Assembly: GCA_037157565.1 (NCBI GenBank)
Contig: JAZHRO010000013.1
Span: 73,525,501 to 73,589,500 of the forward strand
DNA from: Thalassia testudinum
Taxonomy: Eukaryota; Streptophyta; Magnoliopsida; Alismatales; Hydrocharitaceae
Direction: 5' to 3'
Length of the DNA stretch: 64,000 bases
Below, piece after piece: positions 25,101 to 37,100 of this stretch. Made by a program: the position numbers and the translations under genes. The notes below the pieces were generated by a model, which did no database searches, was not told where the DNA came from, and was given only the letters and a program-made list of their open reading frames with translations. Every line of letters begins with the position of its first letter. Position 1 is the stretch's first letter.

Positions 25101-28100
25101 CACATTGGAAACAACAAAGCCAACAACTACCAAAATAAAGATTGGCACTATAAAAGGAAAACCCTCTTCAATGGGATAATCCAGTAGGCTATATCCCTCA
25201 AGAAAGCAGCCTAGTGTTTCTATCCCTATTTCTTTTCTAGAGTTAACAGGGACATTGCTCGAGGTCAACAACCCCCCAAGACTTTATTTCAAAGTAAAAA
25301 GAATGAGTTCACATTACAAGTAGACAGAACACCACCCATTCAGAACTGATTTTACTCGTCACAATGCTCTCCACACAAGGCCTGGAATTATCAACAACCA
25401 CGTTATTCCTTTCTGATGAGATGACTCATACCAAGGAAAGGGAGGCAGCTCATTGTTTGCTCATCCTGTACTGGTTTGATCCTTGATTTATCCCTTCAGA
25501 CCTGAAAGTTCACCAAAAATCATCAAAGGAGTCAACACACACCCAATGGATATTCATTTTTGTCCAAGCTTTGGAAGCAAGCTGGCATCCGAAAAGCAAG
25601 CGATCAACATCCTCAACATCACTGCCACACATGAGACAAGAGGCATCCAAAACTGGGTTCCATTCTTCCCCCCTTTCACTCGTTCTGATCCTCTTCCTTC
25701 TAAACTCCCAGGCAAAAGGTCCAAATTTTAATGGCACTTTTGTCTTCCACATCAAATCTAAAATCTCTAAAGAAATCAACATCAGCATCCTCAACTGCTT
25801 CAGACAAAGCAGTGCAAGCTTTTTTCATGGAGAAGACACCATCTTCCCAATCCCAGCCATCTGTGCTCGTCATTTAAGCAGATGTTTGATATAGACTCCT
25901 GCATTTGCAGCCAATCCCCAACACATGCTTCAGATAGCTTTCCAAGAAAAAGCAGATTCCAACTGGCACCATCAAAGCACTCTCGAAGTGAGATATCATG
26001 ATCCCGGGCCAAAGCAAACATCCATGGATATCCTAGGATAAGGAAACCAATAGGACTCCAAGGATCTTTACAGAACCAGAAAAACTCCCCTTTTTCTATC
26101 CTTGGGATGGAAAAATCCGCCACTCTGGAAAATGCCTATAACAATCCCTTCCAAGAATAGGAGACTCTTGCCATGAGTATCACATCTATTGTCCAATAGA
26201 GGGTTCACACATAAATCTCCAACAATACTCTAAATGACAATCTATTGTTCATGTTCATTATCCAGTAACACAATTCCATTTGGAGAGCCTCATTCATAGT
26301 TCTCAATTGGAAATGCCCAAGCCAACCTCAACAAAAGGCCAACAAATATTCTTCCATGCCACTGGAAAACCCACTACCCTGTTCATCAGCTCCCTTCTAA
26401 AGAAAACTCCTGAAAATCGCCTCCAGCTGAGGCACCACCTCCAAGGCAGAAGGAAGGCCAACATATAAAAGATTGGAATCACCAAGTGAATTGACTTTAG
26501 TGGGACAAGTTGATCCCCTTTTGAAAGGAACCTTGCCTTCTAGCCAGGAAGCTTAGGTCATGATGAACCATGGCCACAAGAATTCAAATCCCACGTATTT
26601 ATTATGAATTCACTTATAGTTCTAATTTTCTAAATAGGTCATGATGAGCTACGCCCCAACCCTAGAAGGTTTTTAAGTCCTGTTGTTATTCTAAAGCTAT
26701 TGAGTACAAATCAGGATGAGTTTTCTCCTGGGTGGTCAGGTGTAAACTAGGGTACTTCCATACTCAAACAAGGTAATGTTCTCGCAACCCAACTCTCCTG
26801 ATGAGATTATCTCTATTCTGATGTCACATTTTCCAAGAATCCATCTCTGCAATTGAGTCTCATATGTCATCAGTTACCACCACTAATTCAACTTCGATGG
26901 TAGTTCAATTTTTGGGAGTTGTTTTTTTTTTCTATCCCTATGTCATCCACCAAGTATTAGAATCCACCTTCTAAAAGCCTATAGTCATCAAATTGACTAC
27001 TCATCACCGTAAGTAATTTTGAAGCTGCTATTGGTGTGAAGAGTACGAAGAGACAAGCATCAATGATAGTGATGAGAATGCTCTATAGATAGCTATAATA
27101 ATTAGGCCTGATATTTTTTTTCTTTGAGAAGGTAATTAGGCCTGATAAGAATGGTGATAGCCATGAGAAATGGGAGAATTTGTAGCGCTATACACCCTTT
27201 TTTTCCAACCACGTGTCACATGGCTACTTAGAAAGGATACTGTTAAAAGAAAATTAGAATTAAGAATCGAAATTATCTATTTTCCATTTATCTCAATTGG
27301 ATATAATGACTTAGTTTCGTTAGAAACTCTAGGACTCTTATATAGAGAGAGACCGCAGAATCAAAAGTACAGAAATATCCTTGAGGGACAAAATACCCGT
27401 AGCCCTTACAATAAGAGAATAAAAAATCACATTTGCTAACACTCCCACTCAAGTTGGACCATAAATATATATCATGCTCAACTTGGATATACAAGAATCA
27501 AATGAAAATCTGACCAAGAACTTGGTGAAAATATCTGTAGTCAGTGTCTCAGATGCAACAGAAGTGGTATATAGCAACTCCTTTTGAATAATGTCCCTGG
27601 TATAGTGACAATCAACCTCAACATACTTCGTCCTCTCATGAAATGCTGGGTTGTTTGTAATGAAGGTGACTGCTCTATTATCACATCGCATCTCCATGGG
27701 ACTAGAAAACTGTACCTGAAAGACAATAAGCAAGGATCTAATCCGCATCATCTCTGCAATCGTTTGAGCCATAGCTTTGTACTTAGACTCGACACTAGAT
27801 CTTGCAATTGTACCATGTTTCTTGCTCCTCCATGTGATCAAATTTCCTACTAAGAAGGTGTAGAACCCAGTAATGGATTTGCGATCCACATAACATTCGA
27901 CATAGTCTACATTAAAATAGCCAACCAATGCCATAGAAGACCCCTTGGAGAAGAAGAGATCCTTTCCATGAGCCTTCTTGCCATATCTAAACACCATCAG
28001 TTCTACATCCCAAAGCTGACGTGATGGCTTGGCTATGAACTGACTCAGTCTCCCAACTGCAAAGGAGATATCTAGCCTTATGATAGTGAGATTTAGCACC

Positions 28101-31100
28101 TTGCCTACACGTTGTCTATACCGTCGACTGTCCACCACCTGTGCATCATCATCATAGAGTGGCATCTTGGAGTCCATAGGAATATTGGCCTCCTTGGCCC
28201 CAAGCATACCAACCTCCTACAGGATATCTAAAGCATACTTCCTCTGAGACAAGACCACACCCTTCTTGCTGCGAGCAACCTCAATATCAATGAAATATCG
28301 TAGAGCCTCCAGGTCTTTCCTGACAAACTGCTCTGCTAAGATGTGCTTAACCTCAGCAATACCCTGTTCATCGTCCCCTGTGATGATTAAATCATCAACA
28401 TAAACAAGAAGTACCACAGTACCTCATCTAATCCTCCTGACAAAGAGTGAAAAATCACTTGTCAATCTCCTGAATCCAGCTGCCTCCACAACCTGTGACA
28501 ACATCTAAAACCAGGCTTTGGGACTCTGTTTGAGGCCATATATAGCCTTCCGTAATCGACATACACACTCCCCGTTAGTCTCAAAGCCAGGTGATTGCTG
28601 CATATAGACTTCCTCTTGGAGATCACCATAAAGGAAGGCATTCTTCACATCAAACTGATACAAGAGTCAATCTAACTGAACTACTACTGCAACCAACACC
28701 CAGACCGTAAGAAGCTTGGCAACTGGTGAGAAGGTGCCAAAGAAGTCCACCTTATAAGTCTGGGTGAATCCCTTTGCCACAAGGCAGACTTTGTATTTAG
28801 CAACATCACTATCAGAATTGAATTTCACAGTAAATACCCACCGACAACCACCGAGTGCAACACTATCAAGAAGTGGAGTGAGCTCCCAAGTCCCATGGCC
28901 TCAAAGAGCGACCATCTCATCCTCCATGGCTACCCGCCATTTTTTATCAAGCATGACCTCACGATGAGTAGCTGGAATCTGCGTAGTAGCCAACGCCTGA
29001 GTGAATCCAACAAATCTCGGAGCTAGACTATTAGTAGTAAGTGCCCTCGCCATGGGATAAGTAGTGCATGCTAGTGGTCGCTTTCGAATGGCTATCAGAT
29101 CAAGATCACCTGATAAATCACCTATCCTATCCCTATGACCATCACATGGCAAACATGTGTCAATGTCTAAAGGACTCACCTGAGAAGCCGATGGTGAAGG
29201 CGAGGGTGGGGGTCCCTGATAGGTAGTATGAGGGCAGACATGTCTAGAGTGGCCCAGTCAGACATGGAAAGGGATGCGTAGCAGGAGATGGTGGTGGTGG
29301 TGTAGGGAAGAATCTCAAGAAAGCTCCCAAAGCGAATGGAAGTATATGGCATAGGCGCCATATCACCCTCAAGAGGCATCTCAGTAGTTGTCACAGAAAA
29401 GAAAGGTCCAGCCTCGTGAAACATAACATCCGCGGAAACATAGTGCCGAGAAGTAAGCGGATCAAAACAACGATACCCCTTTTTGTGTCTGAGTATATCC
29501 AAGAAAGACACACTTAACTGCTCTTGGTGCTAGTTTATCCCGACCTAGTCCCAACAAATGGACAAAGGCAACACAACCAAAAATCCGAGGGATGATGTGA
29601 AGCAGGGGTCGATCAAGATACATAACCTGCAAGGGAATCTGTTCATGTAATGCAACATTAAACATTCTATTGATAAAAAAACATACAATCAAAACAGCAT
29701 CACCGCAGTAAAGGGAGGGAATTGAATGGTAAACAAACAGAGTATGAGCAACATCAAGAACATGGCGATGTTTCAGTATGAGGTAATTGTCCAATCTATT
29801 CTTCACCCAAAAACCCTACGTTCCTTTATTAGGGACATGAGACATAGGAGAAATAATGAAAAGACAAAAATACCCCCATAGAAATACCACAACACTCCCC
29901 CTCAAGCTGGAGTGTAGATATCAATCAAACTCAGCTTGCTACAACACGCATCAAAAGCACTTTTGCTAAGGGCTTTAGTGAACACATTAGTCGCTTGGTC
30001 TTCAGAAGAAACTGACGAGGTGTAGATAATTCCTTTCTGAATGAGATCTCTGGTGTAGTAGTAATCTATCTCCACATGCTTGGTCCGTTCATGAAACATC
30101 GGATTGTTTGCAATGAATGTAGCTGCCTGGTTGTCACATCTCATCTCCATAGGATCAGTCAATTGCACCTGAAGATCATGAAGTACAGATTTCACCCAGA
30201 TCATTTTTGCAGCCGTTTGCACCATGGCGCGGTATTCAGACTCCACTTGATCTGGATACCACAGTTTGCTTCTTGCTTCGCCATGTAACCAGATTTCTAG
30301 CAACATAAGTGCAAAAACCAGTGGTAGACTTTCTATCCAAAAGATACCCTCCATAGTCAACATCAAAGTATCCAACTACATCCATGGCTACTCCTCAGGT
30401 GAACACTATGCCTCGCCAAGGGGCCCTTTTTAGATACCTCAGCACCTGCCTTGCAGCATCCCAATGCTGCCTCGTAAGTCTATCCATAAACTAAGTTTAC
30501 CAATCGCTAGGGAAATGTCCAGCCTTGTGATGGTAAGATATAGCAGCTTACCCACCAGCTGTCTGTAGGATCGACTATCCACTGTGGCAGACTCCTCATC
30601 GTACAGGTGCACTTTGGGATCCATGGGTATGCTTGCAAGCTTTGCTCTTAGCATCCCAGTCTACTATAGAATATCATGAGCATAGTTCCTCTGTGAGATG
30701 ACGATGCCACCTTTGCCTCATGCCACCTCAATTCCAAGAAAATATCTGAGCTCGCCCAGATCCTTCATAATAAATTTGTCCTACAATGTCTGTTTTACCT
30801 CTGCCATTCCTGCCTCATCACTTCCGGTCAAAATCAGATCATCAACATATACAAGTAATGCTACTGTCCGACATTCAGCCTTCCGAACAAATAATGAATG
30901 ATCAGCCGTAGACCTCTGAAGTCCAATGGTGTGAAGAACTTCTGAGAGCTTATGAAACCAAGCTCTCGGACTCTGCTTAAGACCATATATGGCCTTTCTC
31001 AGGCGACACACTCCCCCTGAAGCTTGTACCCCGGTGGTTGCTGCATATAGACTTCCTCCTCAAGGTCTCCATATAGGAATGCATTCTTCACATTCATTTG

Positions 31101-34100
31101 ATGCAACGGCCAATCATAGTGAGCGACAACAGATAGTAGAATCCAGAGAGTCTAGCAACAGGAGAAAAGGTATCAAAGAAGCTCACCCCATACGTTTGGG
31201 TGAATCCCTTTCCAACAAGCCAAGCACTGTGTCTTGCAAAGCTTCCATCAGGATGATACTTCACGGTAAACACCCAACGACATCCAACCAATGTTGCTCC
31301 CTGTGGCAAAGGAACAACTTCCCATGTCTGTCGAGACTGTAAGGCACCCATCTCCTCGTCCATAGCCTGTCGCCATTTAGGATAAAGCATGGCCTGCCGA
31401 TATGTAGTGGGAATCTCAGCACTAGATAAGGCAGAGGTGAACAAACCAAAGCTCCTCCCTATATTGGCTGTACAAAGAGCACCAGTGACTCGGTAGTGAG
31501 CGCACGATCAGGGAGCTTTTCTCATGGCAATCGGAAGATAATAATCATCATCATCATCAAATTGGGGATCCTGACCTGCAGAAGAGTCACTAGAAACAAC
31601 ATCAGTGGGGTCATATTGTACTTGGGTGGGAGGGATTGGTGGCGTGGAGGAGAGGGGAGGGTAAGGAATAGGACTATATGATCCACTGATACTGGTACCG
31701 TGCCCTTCTACCCCATTTCTAACCTCTGGCTCTGTAACTGGAATATCCTCTAATTGTAGTGGAGGAATGGGCATCGGCGCAGGAGCGAAGGAACCTGTCA
31801 TGTTATGCCCCCTCATAGAGAAATAAGGTATCTCCTCGTGAAAGGTAACATCACTGCTCATGTAGTGTCGTCGGGCAATCAGATCATAACATCTATATCC
31901 TTTCTATGTACTGCTATATCCTAGGAAAATGCACTTCACAGCACTGGGTGCAAGTTTGTCCCAACCAGGACCAAGAATATGAACAAATGAGACAACCAAA
32001 AATCTTTGGTGGCACCATAAATAAATCTCTACTAGGAAACAGCACCTGCAAGGGGATCTGCTCTTGTATGACTGAACTTGGCAGTCGATTAATCAAATAA
32101 CATGCAGTTAAAAATGCATCTCCTCGGTAACGAAACAAGACATTGCGATGTATCAGCAAGGTCCGAGCAATGTCCGAGCAATGTCCAGAACATGTCTGTG
32201 TTTCCTTTCTGCAACCCCATTCTGCTGAGACGTATGGGGGCAGGAAGTCTGGTGAATAATACTGAGAGAGCGATAGAAGAGAACCAATTGCCTAATACAG
32301 AATTCCAATGCATTATCAGATCGTACAACTTTAACATATTTTTAAAACTAAATCTTTATTTGATTAATAAACGTTTGAATGACATCACCAACTTCTGATT
32401 TATTTCTAAGCAAGAACATCCAAGACAGTCTGGGAAAATCATCAACAACAATCAAATAAAATCTGTAGCCCTATCTATCCGGAATCCTACTTGGACCCCA
32501 AACATCCATGTGCACTAAATCAAAACATTCCGCAGATGCAGTCGTAGTACTAGGTGAGTAGGAGCGATGATGCTTGCCCAGTTGACAAGCATTGCATCTA
32601 ATCTCTGTAGTAGGTGACAAGTAGGGAATGATCTGTCTCAACCGGTCCAAAGAAGGATGTCCGAGCCGACAATGCCACTGTAGAGTTGTCCCAATGCTGC
32701 GAGATATCCCTACCTGACATCTGGCTACAAAAGGAGTCTGAACCAGTCGATAGACCCCCCCACCTCATGTCCGCCACCAATCGTCCTCCCGGTGAGTTTG
32801 TCCTGAAAGACAACCCACATCATCAAATATGGCCCTTCAATTTAGGTCTCTAGTGCGACTAGCAGATAATAAACGGATGGGAAAATCAGGCACAAAGAAA
32901 ATTATGAAGTTGCAAGCTCGGGGACAAAGTAACCTCCCCTTCACCCTTAACCTACGAATATTGGCCATCAGCCACCTGAACCGTCCTCCCTGGAGGAAGA
33001 TCACAGATATTCTGGAAACAGTTCCTGTCACCAGTCAAGTGCTTAGATGCTCCTGAGTCAACCAACCAGCCATTACCTAACGATGTGGCAAAGGCTGCAT
33101 TCTCTGAAGAAGTAGGCGTCTCCTGTGTCAATTGTGCCAACCTGTGAGCAAGTGCATCATATTCTGCCTTGGTTATCATTTCCATTGATCAGTAGTTTCT
33201 GGAACAACCTGATTGGCCACTACAGGTTTGCCATGCTTGGCCCAACATGAGGCCTCCACATGACCTACCTTTCCACAAAAGGTACAGGTGGTGTGCTGAC
33301 GGCTGCTCTGTCTACAACTACGCCTCCTACCTCGAGTAAAAGGTCCTCCACGACTGCTGAAAGCAGCCAAGGCAGTGCTCTGTCCTGGAATCTCATCGAG
33401 ACACGACTCAACCTGCTATAAGCCTCCTCCAAAGAAGGAAGGGAGGCTTGAGTCAGCATCTGAGAACGAGCACCTTCGTATTCCATACTTAGCACCTGTA
33501 AGAACTATAGTACAACAAACTCCTTGTACTCCCTCTGAGTGGCACATGTACACACGGGGCGGCAAGCATCGTAGTTGGCAACTATCTCCCTAAATATGGT
33601 ATAGTACTGAGCAAGAGTCTTCCCTTCTTACTTCAAGCTAACTAGGTCATGATGAATCTGGAAAACTCGACTGTAATTCTTTTCATTGGAGAGCGTGTCA
33701 CAGAGATTGTCCCACATCTCCTTAGCAGTGGCAACGTACATGATGCCATCTCCGATTGATGAAGCAACAGAGTTCATGATCCATGCACAGACCATGGCAT
33801 CATCCTTCTTCCAACTGACATACTTGTCGATTTTTTGTTCGGGCTCCTTTTCAAGGAGAACATGCTCCTTGTCATGGCCTTCAACCGTCATCAGGAAAGT
33901 GCGAGACCATATCGCGTAGTTGGCTTCATCCAACTTCACTATAGGGGTAAAGAACGGACTTTTGTGACTGCCTGCATCTGTAGCAGTACCTGATGTCACC
34001 TCTGAGCTACCTGGTGAACTCATCGTACCTTTGCAAACACCACACAAGCCCATAAAATGTACTAGATCATACGTCAATCACTGTTGAGAGAGAGTTTGCT

Positions 34101-37100
34101 TAAGAATCATCCTGCACGGCCCATGGATGATCCCTAAGCAAGCCCTCCCAAGTCCTCCTTGCAACCTCTGCTGCTAGAAGAGCAGGAGCAGCAACAGGAA
34201 CTTGGTTCTTGTCACTGTAGCTGCAAGTGGATCTCCTCGTCCTCGTCGATGATCCCTACAGCAGTTGCGCCGCCACTAGGAAGACACAACAGGCCCCTGC
34301 GACGATCACCGTCGCGGCAGGAAAGGGAGGTGAGGGAGGTCGATCCCTGGTGCGCCGCCTTTGCCCAACAGCAGCGCACTACGGGGCGAGAGGAGGCAAC
34401 CGAAGGAGCATGCGCTGCCCTAGGGTGCTCTGCTGCACCGTAGTAGGGAGCCTGCGAGCACGCGGAGGAAGATGGCGATGCACGAACCGCTCGACACTGC
34501 GGCTACAGGCCCTTGATGATGAGGCAGAGGCATGCAGGAGGTGGCGGTGGTGGGAAGTACGGTGACCGATCCTCAGAGAGAGATGCCGGGGGCGGGGTTG
34601 AGGTGTATGTGTGATGGCGGCTAGGGTTTGGAGGTGGGATACCAGAGCCAAGGCTCTGGTACCAAGTAGGAGGTAATTGTCCAATCTATTCTTCACCCAA
34701 AAACCCTACATTCCTTTATAAGGAACAGGAGACATAGGAGAAATAATGAAAAGAGGAGAATACCCCCATACAAATACCATAACAGTTTCCTTTCAGCAAC
34801 ACCATTTTGCTGAGAGGTGTGTGGGCACGTGGTCTCATGAATAATGCCATGACTAGAACAGAAAGTGCGCAAACAAGTAGTACAAAACTCCAAGGCATTA
34901 TCAGACCGAAAACGTTTCACAAAACAAGAATGTTGAGTTTTTATTTCCTTAACAAAGTTCTCAATGATTTGTCCCACATCGGACTTATTCTGCAAAAGAA
35001 ACATCCAGGAAATGCGAGAAAAATTATCCACTAACAAAAGATAATATCTATTCCCAAGTCGATTAAGAGTGCAACTGGGACCCCACACATCTATATGAAT
35101 CAAGTCAAAAACAACAGAAGAAACGGAGGTAGAACTGGGAAAACTAGCCCTATGATGCTTGCCGAGTTGACAAGCATCACAGGTGAGAGCAGTAGTAGAG
35201 GGTATGTGCGACAAAATCCATCTAAGGTGGTCTATAAGCAGGTGACCAAGGCGATGATGCCATTGAAGGGGTGATCCAGTGGAAGTAAGGCCCTCGGTAG
35301 TAGAAGTAGCAACAATGGTCTGGCTCAGACGGTATACCCCCCTTTCCTCACGCCCTCCACCAATTGTCTTGCCAGTGAATTTGTCCTGCAAGACACAAGA
35401 AGACGCATAAAAAATGGCTCTACAGTTTAAATCCCTAGTAATATTGCTAACAGACAGTAAACTCAAGGAAAAATTCGACACATAAAAGGCATATACAAGT
35501 CTCAAGGTAGGAGATAGAGACATATCTCCCTTGCCAACCAGTGGCTTGTCTCCCGTCTACCACCTGCACTGTCCTGGCTAGTGTAACAGGGGCTAATTGA
35601 GAGAATGCACTTCTGTTGCCACATAGTTGCATAAATGCACTTGAATCAATCAACCAATGACCAGAGAATAAGCATGAAGACATACCAGCTGCAGGTGACT
35701 GTGAGGAGATGGCAATAGCTGCAGTATCTGAAGACTAAGAGGATGAGGCCTGTGTCAATTGCGCAATTTGCTCTCGCAAAGTCTCAATCTCTGTATTTAA
35801 GGAGCTCACATCAGGACTGGTGGGCACTCCATCTATAATCTCAGCTATCTGATTGCCTATGGGTGGCCTACCATGCTTCTACCAGCATGTAGCCTCTGAA
35901 TGACCAAGTCTGCCACAGTAAGTACACGGTGTCTTAGCACGTGTACCAGACAAGCGTCTGCATCCACGACCACGTGCAGAGGGAGGAGTACCCCTACCAC
36001 ATCCAGAGATCGCTGCTAGTGCGGACGTCTGAGTACCAGTGTCTGGAGCTGGAGTACGGACTGCAACTTTGCTGAATCTGCTATAAGCCTCCTCCAGGGT
36101 AGGAAGCTCAAGAGCAATGAGAATTAGATCTTTAGCAGCTGTATACTCAGGTCCAAGACCTACTAGGAAGAAAGAGACGACCAACTGTCTCCAAAAATCC
36201 TTCCAGGAATCACAGGCACACCTCGGCAAATAAGAGTGATGCCTCTCCAGCATTCCCTTTAAGAGGTAGTAGTACTGTCACCGAGTGCGTCCTTCTTAAC
36301 GCAAGTAGAAAAGGTCGTAGAAAACCTGAAAGATGCGTGCAGAGTTCTTGGCATGAGAGTATGTCTCACGCAAGGATTCCCACATCTTCTTTGCGGTGTC
36401 ATAATACATGATCTCATCCCCTATACGGGGAATAACTGTCTGCATAAGACACACAAAGACCATGGCATTGTCTCTATCCCAGGTGGTGTTGGCATCAGTC
36501 TTACTCTTAGGCTCTGGATCTATAAGGATGTGGCTTTTCCCATGACTCCTGACGGTTATGAGGAAAGTCTGAGACCACCGTGGATAGTTAGTCTTGTCCA
36601 ACTTAACAATAGAACCAAAAAAGGGATTCTTCAGTACCCTGATGTCCAAACAAGTGCCCGAATTCACGTCGGGCTGATCATCTGAAGCCATCCTTACAAT
36701 CTTTGAGCCGCAATCAGACTTCTATATCCAAGAGGTCATCAATCAGATCTGAAACCTAAAAAATCAAATCTGCATCTTCACAAGAAATCCCCTTAGACTA
36801 GCCTTGGCCTAGCCCGGGTGCCGGGAGATCACCCGAGAAGGCCCCACAGAGATTCCCCCCTACGATAGGAGAGGAGAGTAGCCCTAAAGAGAGGCTATAG
36901 TCCTCTTAGGTCAAGCTGCAGGCAGACAATCAACACCGACGTTGTTGAGTCGCCGAAGCACCGCCATCGTCGCGCAATGCACGTTAAGCAACATTGCCAT
37001 CGTTGCTTGAATCGCCGCCACTGGGTGCACTGCAACAATCCACCGTCGCCTAGCATACGCTAGCCACAGCTACGCACACCATCAACCGTACACGAGCTAC

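Larger units (their letters stand above)
29775..34784 (-). mobile_element. Ty1/copia LTR retrotransposon C (inside B)
   Basis: This 5,010-bp element has two 120-bp LTRs and exact GTTTC duplications (29770-29774, 34785-34789). A near-perfect primer site TGGTACCAGAGC lies at 34653-34664, with a purine tract CTTGAGGGGGAG before the 3' LTR. It is inserted in the integrase of B. The two LTRs differ at about ten positions by eye. It is the third level of the D-B-C nest and has comparatively well preserved proteins. Confidence 0.95.

Noticed and set aside
34227..34565. 112-codon plus-strand open frame
   Set aside because: It lies in the GC-rich leader of copia C, is antisense to it, has biased Arg/Cys composition and no recognised domain.
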